Shown: one piece after another, positions 15,485 through 23,734 of the stretch
Layout: the number at the start of each line of letters is the position of its first letter
How positions within the stretch are numbered: position 1 is the first letter of the stretch
NCBI GenBank assembly: GCA_964454305.1
Contig: CAYVXX010000004.1
Coordinates: 1 to 62,600 of the forward strand
Length of the DNA: 62,600 bases
Direction of reading: 5' to 3'
DNA from: JAUSPI01 sp964454305
GTDB lineage: Bacteria > Desulfobacterota > Syntrophia > Syntrophales > JADFWA01
Program-made: the position numbers and the translations under genes
The notes under the pieces: generated by a model
The model's input: only the letters and a program-made list of their open reading frames with translations
The model's database searches: none
What the model was told of the DNA's origin: nothing

Positions 15485-16816
15485 ATGTTTGAAAGTCTGA
15501 CTGAAAAACTGGAAGGGATCTTTAAAAAGCTGAAAGGAAGAGGCAGGCTTGATGAAGAGAATATCAAGGATGCGTTAAAGGAAATCCGGATGGTGCTCCT
15601 TGAAGCTGATGTGAATTTCAGAGTAGTCAAGAAATTCATCGAGGATATCAGGATGAGGGCAGTGGGGCAGGAAGTTCTTGCCAGCATTACGCCCGGTCAG
15701 CAGGTTGTAAAAATCGTTAATGACAGGCTTGTTGAGCTGATGGGGGGAAAGAGCAGCCAGTTAAAAATTGCCAGCAGAGTTCCTGCACCGATTATGATGG
15801 TTGGTCTTCAGGGGTGTGGCAAAACTACTACGACGGCCAAGCTTGCCAGTGTCTTGTTAAATAAAGGAGAGCGTGTTTGTCTCGTTCCGGCGGATGTTTA
15901 CCGGCCCGCAGCCGTCCACCAGTTGAAGATTCTTGGAGAAAAGGTTGGAGTTGATGTCTACGATTCGAAAGGAGTGGAAGACCCTGTCAGGATTTGTGTT
16001 GAGGCTGTCAAGCAAGCGAGTGAAGGTAATTATGATACGATACTTATTGATACAGCAGGAAGGTTGCATATTGACAGTGAGATGATGGATGAGTTGGAAA
16101 AAATAAAGAATGTGATAAATCCATCGGAAATACTGTTTGTTGCCGATGCCATGACCGGTCAGGATGCGGTATCTGCAGCAGGGAAGTTTGACGAACTGCT
16201 GGGTATTGACGGAGTAATCCTGACAAAGATGGATGGCGATGCCCGAGGCGGGGCGGCATTGTCCATCAGGGCGGTAACGGGAAAACCTATAAAGTTTATC
16301 GGTGTGGGTGAGAAGCTTGATGCCCTTGAAGTATTTCATCCGGAACGTATGGCATCGAGAATCCTCGGTATGGGGGATGTCTTGACTCTGGTTGAGAAGG
16401 CGCAGACTGCATTTGATGAAAAGGCAGCCAGGGAGCTGGAAAAGAAAATCAGGAAAGATTCCTTCACCCTCGAGGACTTCAGAAGCCAGCTTGTACAGAT
16501 AAGAAAGATGGGTTCCATGCAGGATATTCTGGGCATGATTCCCGGATTTGGCAAGATGAAGTCATTGAAAAATGTGAACGTAGATGAAGGTGAACTGGTC
16601 AGGGTGACGGCTATCATCGACTCAATGACGAAAAAGGAGCGTATCGATTACCGGATCATAAATGGACAGAGAAGAAAGAGAATTGCCAGAGGAAGTGGTA
16701 CCGCAGTTCAGGATGTCAACCGGTTGTTGAAGAATTACGTTGAAATGAGGAAAATGATGAAGAAAATAACAAAAGGTGGCATGAAATCTTTGAGAGGGGG
16801 TAAATTCCCCTTTTAA
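15485..16816 (+). CDS. ffh: signal recognition particle protein Ffh
   Basis: Ffh is the protein of the bacterial signal recognition particle; with 4.5S RNA and FtsY it delivers membrane proteins to SecYEG. The N helical bundle is followed by the GTPase G domain with P-loop GLQGCGKTT at residues 107-115, TAGRLHID and TKMDGDARGG, then the methionine-rich M domain (DILGMIPGFGKMKS, then MMKKITKGGM). The length, 443 aa, is normal. It heads a conserved ffh-rpsP-khpA-rimM-trmD-rplS translation block. Confidence 0.97.
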   Translation: MFESLTEKLEGIFKKLKGRGRLDEENIKDALKEIRMVLLEADVNFRVVKKFIEDIRMRAVGQEVLASITPGQQVVKIVNDRLVELMGGKSSQLKIASRVPAPIMMVGLQGCGKTTTTAKLASVLLNKGERVCLVPADVYRPAAVHQLKILGEKVGVDVYDSKGVEDPVRICVEAVKQASEGNYDTILIDTAGRLHIDSEMMDELEKIKNVINPSEILFVADAMTGQDAVSAAGKFDELLGIDGVILTKMDGDARGGAALSIRAVTGKPIKFIGVGEKLDALEVFHPERMASRILGMGDVLTLVEKAQTAFDEKAARELEKKIRKDSFTLEDFRSQLVQIRKMGSMQDILGMIPGFGKMKSLKNVNVDEGELVRVTAIIDSMTKKERIDYRIINGQRRKRIARGSGTAVQDVNRLLKNYVEMRKMMKKITKGGMKSLRGGKFPF

Positions 16817-16979
16817 TAATATGCAATATATGTTAGAGAAGCTGAGGGAGTTAGTTGCTGTCGGTTAGTTTTTAATAAAAACAAAGGCTTAGGAGTGAAT
16901 TTGTTTTTCTTTATCTTGCTGATGGCTGGACACTTATAATTGCTTTAGAATATTTTTTAGGAGGTGATATAGTTAATAA

Positions 16980-17222
16980 ATGGCAGTAAAAATTAGATTG
17001 GCACGAATGGGTGCAAAAAAGAAACCTTTTTACAGAATTGTTGTTGCTGATGTCGAATCTCCCAGGGATGGAAGATTTATTGAAATTGTTGGGAATTATG
17101 ATCCTAAGAAGGATCCGGCAGAGGTCAACTTTAAGGAGGATCGTATTGTCGATTGGCTGTCAAAGGGTGCCAAGCCAACATTGACCGTCTCCCAGTTACT
17201 TAAAAAGAGGGGATTATTGTAA
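16980..17222 (+). CDS. rpsP: 30S ribosomal protein S16
   Basis: S16 is an assembly protein of the 30S body. MAVKIRLARMGAKKKPFYRI and the following GRFIEIVGNYDP motif are typical, and the 80-residue length is normal. AGGAGGTGAT lies about 12 nt before the ATG, a slightly long spacing. Confidence 0.97.
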   Translation: MAVKIRLARMGAKKKPFYRIVVADVESPRDGRFIEIVGNYDPKKDPAEVNFKEDRIVDWLSKGAKPTLTVSQLLKKRGLL

Positions 17223-17343
17223 GCTGAAAAGAGAATTGAGGCAGGGGTATCTCCCACAGGTTTGCTGTGGAGATTTTCAAATGGTTGCTCGAGTTATTGT
17301 CTATCACGGTTCATATTACAAATAACCGGTGGAGGGTGTTACC

Positions 17344-17574
17344 ATGAAAGATTTGGTAAAGTACATTGCTCAAGCATTGGTAGACAACCCGGAAGTGGTA
17401 GAGGTTTCCGAAGTGGAAGGTGAAAAGACTTCCGTGATGGAACTGAGGGTTGCAAAGGAAGACCTGGGTAAGGTTATTGGCAAACAGGGAAAAACCGCAA
17501 AGGCTATGAGGACGATTTTAAGTGCAGCATCAGCTAAGCTTCACAAAAGGACAGTATTGGAGATTATTGAATAA
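17344..17574 (+). CDS. khpA: KH-domain RNA-binding protein KhpA
   Basis: A 76-residue single KH domain with the GxxG loop in VIGKQGKTAKAM. KhpA (YlqC) binds structured RNA and, with KhpB, affects cell size and small-RNA regulation in Gram-positive bacteria. The position between rpsP and rimM is conserved across phyla. The start is the ATG at 17,344, with GGAGGG 7 nt upstream; a GTG five codons earlier overlaps that ribosome-binding site. Confidence 0.94.
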   Translation: MKDLVKYIAQALVDNPEVVEVSEVEGEKTSVMELRVAKEDLGKVIGKQGKTAKAMRTILSAASAKLHKRTVLEIIE

Positions 17575-17595
17575 AAAGTAAAAACCTCTTAATTT

Positions 17596-18096
17596 ATGGA
17601 TCTTTTTGAGATAGGCAAAATTGTTAAACCTCATGGGCTTGGAGGCTGCATGAAGGTGATTTTGTATCTGGAATCGAATACGATACTTGAATCACTGAAG
17701 GAGGTTTATGTAGGGCTTGAAAAACAAGAGACTAACCTCAAAAAGATAAAAAATATCAAAATCAACAAAAAACACTTTTTACTTGAACTTGAAGGTGTGG
17801 AGAATGTTGTTGCTGTGAGCGCGCTGGTAGGATGTCAGGTTTTAGTACCTTATGAGAAACTGGAAAAGTTATCAGGAGATGAATATTACTGGCGGGATAT
17901 TATTGGACTTGAGGTTGTTACTGAAGATGGTGAGATTATTGGTAGGGTCGAGAGTATTTTACCCACGGGTAGTAACGATGTTTATGTATGCACCAGCGAA
18001 GACAAAGAAATTCTTTTGCCTGCGATAGCTGACGTAGTCCGGAAAATAGATATAAAAAATGGCAGGATGATTGTCAGACTGCTTGAAGGTTTGTAA
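17596..18096 (+). CDS. rimM: 16S rRNA processing protein RimM
   Basis: RimM assists maturation of the 30S head and binds S19. The N-terminal beta-barrel begins FEIGKIVKPHGLGGCMKV, where the usual GxVRV-type motif is slightly altered. The C-terminal PRC-barrel domain begins EYYWRDIIGLEV. The length, 166 aa, is normal. It lies between khpA and trmD, with 6 nt to trmD. Confidence 0.95.
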   Translation: MDLFEIGKIVKPHGLGGCMKVILYLESNTILESLKEVYVGLEKQETNLKKIKNIKINKKHFLLELEGVENVVAVSALVGCQVLVPYEKLEKLSGDEYYWRDIIGLEVVTEDGEIIGRVESILPTGSNDVYVCTSEDKEILLPAIADVVRKIDIKNGRMIVRLLEGL

Positions 18097-18102
18097 CAGA
18101 CT

Positions 18103-18849
18103 ATGATCAGGTTTGATATTTTCTCTCTCTTTCCCGGAATGTTTGAGTCCCCTTTCAATGACAGCCTCTTAAAAAAAGCCCTCGAAAAAGGATTGATAGA
18201 AATAAATCTTCATGACATCCGCAGCTATGCTGATGGGAAGCACAGGATGTGCGATGATTATCCCTATGGCGGCGGCGGTGGAATGGTTATGAAGGTGGAA
18301 CCGGTTGTAAGGGCAGTAGAGGCTGTTGTCCCGATGAGGTCGAATGCATCCGTTGTTTTACTGACACCTCAGGGCGAGACCTTCAATCAGGGGGTTGCAG
18401 AAGAACTTTCCAGGCTTTCTCAAGTTGTTCTTATCTGTGGTCATTATGAAGGTGTGGATGAAAGGATAAGAGAGAATCTTGTAGACAGAGAGATTTCGAC
18501 GGGTGATTATGTCCTGACCGGAGGGGAGTTGCCGGCCATGATTGTGGTTGATGCAGTTTCCCGTTTGATTCCAGGTGTTTTGAGTAATAGAGAATCTGCT
18601 TTGCTGGATTCTTTTTCAACAGGCCTCCTCGAATATCCCCATTATACGCGTCCAAGAGAATATAGGGGGTGGGAGGTTCCCGATGTGCTGCTCTCAGGGA
18701 ATCATAATGAGATTAATAAATGGAGGCGCAGGGGATCCCTTAAGAGGACGCTTACGAGAAGACCTGATTTGTTGAGGAAGGTGGAGTTATCGGAGGAGGA
18801 CAGAAAAATTCTTGAAGAACTTAAGGCAGAAGACAGGAGCCAGGAGTGA
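18103..18849 (+). CDS. trmD: tRNA (guanine37-N1)-methyltransferase
   Basis: TrmD makes m1G37 next to the anticodon and prevents +1 frameshifting. The SPOUT-fold catalytic domain contains YPYGGGGGMVMKVEP, and LICGHYEGVDERI plus EISTGDYVLTGGELPAM form the trefoil-knot cofactor site. The C-terminal tRNA-binding domain ends in a lysine- and glutamate-rich helix. The length, 248 aa, is normal. Confidence 0.97.
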   Translation: MIRFDIFSLFPGMFESPFNDSLLKKALEKGLIEINLHDIRSYADGKHRMCDDYPYGGGGGMVMKVEPVVRAVEAVVPMRSNASVVLLTPQGETFNQGVAEELSRLSQVVLICGHYEGVDERIRENLVDREISTGDYVLTGGELPAMIVVDAVSRLIPGVLSNRESALLDSFSTGLLEYPHYTRPREYRGWEVPDVLLSGNHNEINKWRRRGSLKRTLTRRPDLLRKVELSEEDRKILEELKAEDRSQE

Positions 18850-18914
18850 GAAGATAAAAGGAAAAATATTTCACTCCCGTTCTGGATTCTGACCACTGTC
18901 TTCTGTATAGCATA

Positions 18915-19490
18915 ATGAAAAATATTTATATCGTTCTTTTACATTATCCTGTTTATAATAAAAAAGGAGATGTTATTACAACCGCGGTTACCAATATGGA
19001 CATACATGATATATCCAGATCCGCGAAGACTTACGGAATAAAACGGTTTTATATAGTTACGCCGGTTGAAGAACAGAGAGAGTTGGTTAGACGGATAATA
19101 CGTCACTGGCAAAGGGGGTATGGCGCTTCTTATAATCCATTGAGGAAAGAAGCGATGGATATTGTCGACTTAAAAGGTACCCTCGAAGAGGTATTGGAAG
19201 ATATCTCGGCAGAAACAAAAAATAAGGTCAGGCTTGTGCTAACGGGTGCAGGGCTTAGGGGAAAGTTGACAAAATTCGCAGAATTGAAAAGAAGTATGGC
19301 GAAAAGTCAGAATCCCTGTCTTCTGGTTTTTGGAACAGGTTGGGGCATTGTCAGGGAAGTGATTGATGATGCCGACTTTTTCCTTGAACCGATCGAAGGA
19401 CCATCTAATTATAACCACCTGTCTGTTCGATCTGCAGTAGCCGTCGTATTGGATAGATTGTTAGGAGAGAGAGGAGTTAGAAAGAAATGA
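18915..19490 (+). CDS. SPOUT-type RNA methyltransferase
   Basis: This 191-residue protein matches the family often encoded between trmD and rplS in deltaproteobacteria and other anaerobes (SAM-dependent RNA methyltransferase, Pfam PF09936 from memory). Characteristic segments are NMDIHDISRSAKTYGIKRFY at the N-terminus, LVFGTGWGI and PIEGPSNYNHLSVRSA at the C-terminal knot. The RNA target is unknown. It overlaps rplS by 4 bp (ATGA), showing coupling. Confidence 0.85.
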   Translation: MKNIYIVLLHYPVYNKKGDVITTAVTNMDIHDISRSAKTYGIKRFYIVTPVEEQRELVRRIIRHWQRGYGASYNPLRKEAMDIVDLKGTLEEVLEDISAETKNKVRLVLTGAGLRGKLTKFAELKRSMAKSQNPCLLVFGTGWGIVREVIDDADFFLEPIEGPSNYNHLSVRSAVAVVLDRLLGERGVRKK

Positions 19491-19834
19491 ATAGAGTTGA
19501 GATGCTTGAAAAAGAACAGATTAGATTGGATATTCCTTATTTTAAATCAGGTGATACCGTTAAGGTGTATGCGAAAATTGTCGAAGGCCAGAAAGAGAGA
19601 ATACAGGTTTTTGAAGGAGTTGTAATAAGGAAAAGAGGGGGAAGTAACCGGGCAACTTTTACTGTGAGGAAAATGTCATATGGTGTAGGCGTTGAAAGAA
19701 CTTTTCCCCTTCATTCGCCTATAATAGACAGGGTCGAGGTTGTAAGAAAAGGAAAAGTTAGGCGTTCCAGGCTGTACTATCTGAGAGGACTTAGAGGCAA
19801 GAAGGCAAGGATAAAAGAAGCCGATAGAAGGTAA
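19487..19834 (+). CDS. rplS: 50S ribosomal protein L19
   Basis: L19 lies at the subunit interface. FKSGDTVKVYAKIVEGQKER, FEGVVIRKRGG and VERTFPLHSPIIDRVEVVRK are diagnostic, and the 115-residue length is normal. It ends the core block; a large repeat complex follows directly after the stop codon. Confidence 0.97.
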   Translation: MNRVEMLEKEQIRLDIPYFKSGDTVKVYAKIVEGQKERIQVFEGVVIRKRGGSNRATFTVRKMSYGVGVERTFPLHSPIIDRVEVVRKGKVRRSRLYYLRGLRGKKARIKEADRR

Positions 19835-20087
19835 GAAAGTGAGCTAAAATGTCTAAAGTGAACTAAAGTGCCTAAAGTTGACAGTCTCGTAAAAAGTCTC
19901 CTTAGCTTGTCATTTCGAGTGAAACGAGAAACCCTTTAAACGTAACATACTTAAAAGATAAGATTTCTCCCTATAGTCGAAATGACATATTCGTTGAATT
20001 TCACTTTTTACGAGCGCATCAAAGTTAAGGGGTTTGATAATTTTAACTTTAGCTCACTTTAGGCACTTCAAACTTTAGGCACTTTTA
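19835..20087. repeat. nested fold-back element, copy 2
   Basis: This complex fills the whole gap from the rplS stop to the rnhB start. The outer arms are AGTGCCTAA/AGTGAGCTAA units at 19,838-19,879 and their reverse complements at 20,045-20,085. The next shell is TCGTAAAAAGTC (19,887-19,898) and ACTTTTTACGA (20,003-20,013). The inner shell is TGTCATTTCGAGTG (about 19,909) and TCGAAATGACA (about 19,976-19,986). The rnhB ATG abuts it and has no ribosome-binding site of its own. Confidence 0.87.
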
Positions 20088-20696
20088 ATGACTATGTACA
20101 GTTTTGAACTGAGTGCTCATCGTAGCGGCTTTCAGGTTGTGGCTGGTGTTGATGAGGCGGGGAGGGGCCCTCTGTCAGGTCCTGTTATTGCAGCGGCCGT
20201 CGTTCTTCCCCCAAGCTATAAGAATGATGAAATTCGTGATTCAAAACAACTTTCTCCCAAAAAGAGAGAAAGACTATACGAAACAATAAATAATGATGCC
20301 CTTTCAGTTGGGTTAGGTGTTGTAGAATCGTCTGTCATTGATTCCATAAATATTCTTCAGGCAACATTAATGGCAATGGAAGAGGCGGTTACAAATCTTT
20401 CCCTTGCCGTCGATTATCTTTTAATTGATGGTATCAATAATATTAACGTACCCATCCCGCAACAGGCCATTCGCAAAGGAGATTCCCTAAGTATTTCAAT
20501 AGCTTCAGCTTCTATTATTGCCAAGGTGTCCAGAGATAAAATAATGGAGATATATCATCATCAATTCCCGCAGTATAATTTTCTTAAAAATAAGGGGTAT
20601 GGTACTCTTGAACATCGCGAGGCCATAAAGAAATATGGGTGCTGTAAAATTCACAGAAGATCTTTCAAGAGGGTAAAGGAATACCTCTATTTGTAA
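20088..20696 (+). CDS. rnhB: ribonuclease HII
   Basis: RNase HII removes ribonucleotides and RNA primers from RNA-DNA hybrids. The catalytic motif GVDEAGRGPLSGPV opens the protein, followed by DSKQLSPKKRE and SASIIAKVSRDKIM, which carry the remaining acidic residues. The length is 202 aa. Two candidate ATGs (20,088 and 20,094) both lie beside a repeat element with no Shine-Dalgarno sequence, so translation may be weak or depend on read-through. Confidence 0.96.
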   Translation: MTMYSFELSAHRSGFQVVAGVDEAGRGPLSGPVIAAAVVLPPSYKNDEIRDSKQLSPKKRERLYETINNDALSVGLGVVESSVIDSINILQATLMAMEEAVTNLSLAVDYLLIDGINNINVPIPQQAIRKGDSLSISIASASIIAKVSRDKIMEIYHHQFPQYNFLKNKGYGTLEHREAIKKYGCCKIHRRSFKRVKEYLYL

Positions 20697-20701
20697 AACG
20701 A

Positions 20702-21070
20702 ATGGCTAATACTAAGATTCAGACAGGTAAACTGGGTGAAAATATTGCGGCTGATTACCTGGAAAAAGAAGGGTACAGAATTGTTCAAAGGAATTACAGG
20801 TGCGTTTTTGGAGAGATTGATATTGTTGCAATAGATAGAAATGTCATAGTATTTGTAGAAGTCAGAAGCAGGAGATCGGCTAAATACGGTTATCCGCAGG
20901 AGTCAGTTGGGCATAGCAAGAAAATGAAAATTTCAAAAATAGCATTGAATTATTTGAAGGAAAAGCAGTTCCAGGACTGCCGCGCAAGATTTGATGTTGC
21001 GGCGGTTAAAATTTTACCTGAGGGCAGCGAGGTAAAACTTATTAAAAATGCTTTTGATCTGATGTATTAA
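20702..21070 (+). CDS. YraN/UPF0102 family nuclease-like protein
   Basis: A 122-residue protein with the Holliday-junction-resolvase-like fold. GEIDIVAIDRNVIVFVEVRS provides the D...E-x-R/K triad of restriction-enzyme-like nucleases. The family is universally linked to rnhB and trmD but its cellular role is unsettled. It follows rnhB by 5 nt. Its stop codon lies within the first bases of the next repeat element. Confidence 0.92.
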   Translation: MANTKIQTGKLGENIAADYLEKEGYRIVQRNYRCVFGEIDIVAIDRNVIVFVEVRSRRSAKYGYPQESVGHSKKMKISKIALNYLKEKQFQDCRARFDVAAVKILPEGSEVKLIKNAFDLMY

Positions 21071-21282
21071 ACTTGACAAGTTCGTAAAAAGTTTTTTCAG
21101 AGCGAATTTAAGCATTTTGGGAAAAAGATGCTGATAGTGACCGGCGTTAAGAAAATCTAACTGTTTGAGTGCATAAGCACGAGTTTTAGATTTTTAGCCG
21201 GGCAATAACAGCATTCCCAAAATGGTTCTGAGCGAAGAAAAGTGACTTTTTACGAGCGTATGAAACCGTTAAACTTGAAACC
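21068..21282. repeat. nested fold-back element, copy 3
   Basis: Terminal arms TTCGTAAAAAGT (21,081-21,092) and GACTTTTTACGA (21,244-21,255) are flanked by TTAAACTTGA on both sides, the left one supplying the yraN stop codon. Inside are nested pairs CATTTTGGGAA/TTCCCAAAATG, CCGGC/GCCGG and AAAATCT/AGATTTT around GTGCATAAGCAC. The element ends at the rsmI ATG, so the entire gap is repeat. The interior is unrelated to copies 1 and 2. Confidence 0.87.
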
Positions 21283-22125
21283 ATGGAAAAAGGAACATTA
21301 TATATTGTTTCAACTCCTATAGGTAATCTGGAGGATATAACCCTCAGGGCGCTGAGGGTTCTAAGGGAAGTCCAGCTTATTGCGGCGGAAGATACCCGCA
21401 GGACAAAGAAACTGTTAAACGCGTATCAAATTCGTACTCCACTCACCAGCCTTTATGATCATAATGAGTTAGAAAAAAGCAATTTTTTGATTTCCAAGAT
21501 TAGTGACGGGATGAATATGGCTTATGTGTCTGATGCCGGAACTCCCGGCATATCAGATCCGGGATATATCTTAGTGAATAGAGCGATTGAAAACCATATC
21601 AAGGTTGTTCCTGTTCCCGGCATATCTGCCGTGATAGCAGCACTGAGTGTTTCCGGTTTGCCAATGGACAATTTTGTTTTTAATGGATTTTTGCCTTCCA
21701 GAGCAAATAAGAAAAGACAGTTTTTAGAATCACTGAAGGATGAGAGCAGAACGATGGTTTTTTATGAGTCTCCTAACAGGCTGGTTTCTACACTTCGGGA
21801 TATAGAAAAAATTATGGGGAACAGAGAAGTAGTTGTTTCCAGAGAGTTGACAAAGGTTTTTGAAGAAATATTAAGGGGAGATGTCAGGAAAATTATGGAC
21901 TCTCTGCAAGAAAGGGTGGTAAAAGGAGAAATTACTCTTGTGGTTGCGGGAAAAGAAAAAACACCTCGTCAGTTTTCGGATGAAGAGATACGAATCAGGG
22001 TTGAAAAATTGGGAGAAGATCTCGAACTTACGACAAGAGATATAGTAGATGTAATTTCCCGGGAAACAGGCCTTTCAAAGAGGAGGGTTTACAAACAAGT
22101 TTTGAAACTGGTTGAAGATGTATAG
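21283..22125 (+). CDS. rsmI: 16S rRNA (cytidine1402-2'-O)-methyltransferase
   Basis: RsmI methylates C1402 in the 30S decoding centre. LYIVSTPIGNLEDITLRALR, AAEDTRRTKKLL and YVSDAGTPGISDPG are the hallmark motifs of this tetrapyrrole-methylase-like family. The length, 280 aa, is normal. The ATG directly follows repeat copy 3 and has no Shine-Dalgarno sequence; an alternative start inside the element is not apparent. Confidence 0.96.
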   Translation: MEKGTLYIVSTPIGNLEDITLRALRVLREVQLIAAEDTRRTKKLLNAYQIRTPLTSLYDHNELEKSNFLISKISDGMNMAYVSDAGTPGISDPGYILVNRAIENHIKVVPVPGISAVIAALSVSGLPMDNFVFNGFLPSRANKKRQFLESLKDESRTMVFYESPNRLVSTLRDIEKIMGNREVVVSRELTKVFEEILRGDVRKIMDSLQERVVKGEITLVVAGKEKTPRQFSDEEIRIRVEKLGEDLELTTRDIVDVISRETGLSKRRVYKQVLKLVEDV

Positions 22126-22172
22126 CGAGTGCGTATTTTTCTCAAAATGCTTTGATAGCTTCAATAAGAAGG

Positions 22173-22360
22173 TTGAACTGAACAGCGAGCGCCTTCCCCG
22201 CTGCTTGCGGCGGGGTTATCGAGCGAACACACAAAATATTTTCCTCACCCCGATAAACGGGATAAGTACGTTAACGAATTTGCTTTCTACCAGAAAGCAA
22301 ATTCTAACTCACTAAACAGTTGGAGATTCCCCGCAACTTGTTGCGGGGAGCTTCAATTTG
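22173..22360 (+). repeat. TTGAACTGAACAG element, copy A (full length)
   Basis: The left end is TTGAACTGAACAGCGAGCG (22,173-22,191). It contains one CCCGATAAACGGGATAAGT unit (22,249-22,267), a perfect 13-bp hairpin (22,276-22,288 with 22,292-22,304) and a terminal hairpin CCCCGCAACTTGTTGCGGGG (22,329-22,348) followed by AGCTTCAATTTG. Copy E at 47.2 kb has the same plan, with compensatory changes in the 13-bp stem. The small frame that spans it is not considered coding. Confidence 0.88.
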
Positions 22361-22409
22361 TCAAAACCATATTATAAGTCATGAGCTCAATTGGATAAGG
22401 GAGAACATC

Positions 22410-22808
22410 ATGGACAAAGATGAGAGACTGGAAGAAAGGATAGAACCCGCTGTTGAAGGGTCGCCGTTTGTTGATGACCCGTTAGAGGAAGTGGATAAAG
22501 ATTTGTCGTATGAAGAAAATCCTGAGGAAGAAATAATTGATCTATTTGATGGAATTCTTAATGATAAAGAAAATCTCGAAGCCGTTAAGGACAAAGATGG
22601 GTGGATATTAAAAGATGATGAAGAGATCTATGACCTTATTGATGTTGTTGAAGAAGTTCCTGAAGGGGTTTTAGGGGATCGTGAGTTTAATGATGAAATC
22701 GTAAAAAAGGTATCAGAGATTGCTGAAAAAATTGCCAGAGAGATAGTGCCCGAAATTGCCGAAAGGGTTATCAGGGAAGAAATCGAGAAATTGAAGAACG
22801 ATGAATAA
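22410..22808 (+). CDS. acidic cytoplasmic protein of unknown function
   Basis: A 132-residue, strongly acidic product with no membrane segment. The last 40 residues (VSEIAEKIAREIVPEIAERV and onward) form an amphipathic helix of a type seen at the C-terminus of several uncharacterised deltaproteobacterial proteins. I chose the ATG at 22,410 with AAGGGAGA before it; the frame runs 30 codons further upstream into repeat A and that part is unlikely to be translated. It precedes the envelope trio by 18 nt. Confidence 0.65.
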   Translation: MDKDERLEERIEPAVEGSPFVDDPLEEVDKDLSYEENPEEEIIDLFDGILNDKENLEAVKDKDGWILKDDEEIYDLIDVVEEVPEGVLGDREFNDEIVKKVSEIAEKIAREIVPEIAERVIREEIEKLKNDE

Positions 22809-22826
22809 CGGTCAGGGAGGGTTCGT

Positions 22827-23720
22827 TTGAGAAAAGTATTTTTTCTCGCACTTATTTTTTTTATTGTTTGTGGCCTTTGGTATCCATATGCCTATGTTGC
22901 CGGAAATGGATTTGAAATCCGGATGGTCTATGCGGAAGACGGGAGTTTCCTGGTCAATAAGGAGATGCCGAGAATTATGGTTCTTATTGCAGAACAGAAC
23001 GTAGGGCAGGATTATTCCGGCTACCGTTGGGGTACGATTTGTGATGGTGTTATCAGAGCCAGGTTTTTAGAGAAGGGGTTTACCTTTGTTGATTATTCAA
23101 TTCCAGAGGGTGAGTTTGATTTTGAGAAGTTTTATCAGTTTGGAGATTTGGGTGACGAGGGAGCTGTGTCTTTAGGAAATCAGGGAGGTGCAGAACTTGT
23201 CATTACGGGGAAAGCCCTGGTGAAATGTACGGGAAATGTGGCCGGTACTACCATGAAATCTTTTCAGTCCACCCTTACAGCTAAGGCTATAAGGGTGAAT
23301 GACGGGGTTGTCGTAGCTTCGGCAAGTGTACAGGAGGCAACTATTCATATGGATGATCTGACCGGAGGGTCTGAAGCCATTGAAAAAGCCGCCACGAAAC
23401 TGGCAAATCTTTTGCAATCGCAAATTATAGCAAAGTGGCAAGAAGAAGTCAATTCAATCGCAGTGGTTTCCATAACTGTTCGAGGAATGAAAAGTTGCTC
23501 CGATTTCGTTCAATTTATAGAAGTATTAAAGACAGAAGTGAGAGGAATAAAAAATGTTTATCCGCGGAGGATAGAATCGGATGCAGTTAAATTGGATTTA
23601 GATATGCGTGGAAGTGCCCAATCTCTTGCTGAGGAGCTTTCTGCCCAAAAATTCAGTGGCTTTTCACTTGATATAACTAACATCAGCAAAGAAAACATTG
23701 AGCTGAGATTATATAGATGA
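22827..23720 (+). CDS. FlgT-like periplasmic protein
   Basis: A 297-residue exported protein with signal sequence KVFFLALIFFIVCGLWYPYA. The middle portion (IMVLIAEQNVGQ onward) resembles the FlgT middle domain, which also has a TolB-N-like fold, but no flagellar genes are nearby. The start is a TTG at 22,827, with GGAGGG upstream. With the following lipoprotein and FecR-domain gene it forms a tightly spaced envelope cluster. The flagellar assignment is therefore weak; a general periplasmic scaffolding role is equally possible. Confidence 0.6.
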   Translation: MRKVFFLALIFFIVCGLWYPYAYVAGNGFEIRMVYAEDGSFLVNKEMPRIMVLIAEQNVGQDYSGYRWGTICDGVIRARFLEKGFTFVDYSIPEGEFDFEKFYQFGDLGDEGAVSLGNQGGAELVITGKALVKCTGNVAGTTMKSFQSTLTAKAIRVNDGVVVASASVQEATIHMDDLTGGSEAIEKAATKLANLLQSQIIAKWQEEVNSIAVVSITVRGMKSCSDFVQFIEVLKTEVRGIKNVYPRRIESDAVKLDLDMRGSAQSLAEELSAQKFSGFSLDITNISKENIELRLYR

Positions 23721-23734
23721 GTTGAGGTGTGCAA

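Noticed and set aside
22112..22315. 67-codon frame across repeat A
   Set aside because: It overlaps the rsmI end and a repeated palindromic element, so it is not a credible protein.
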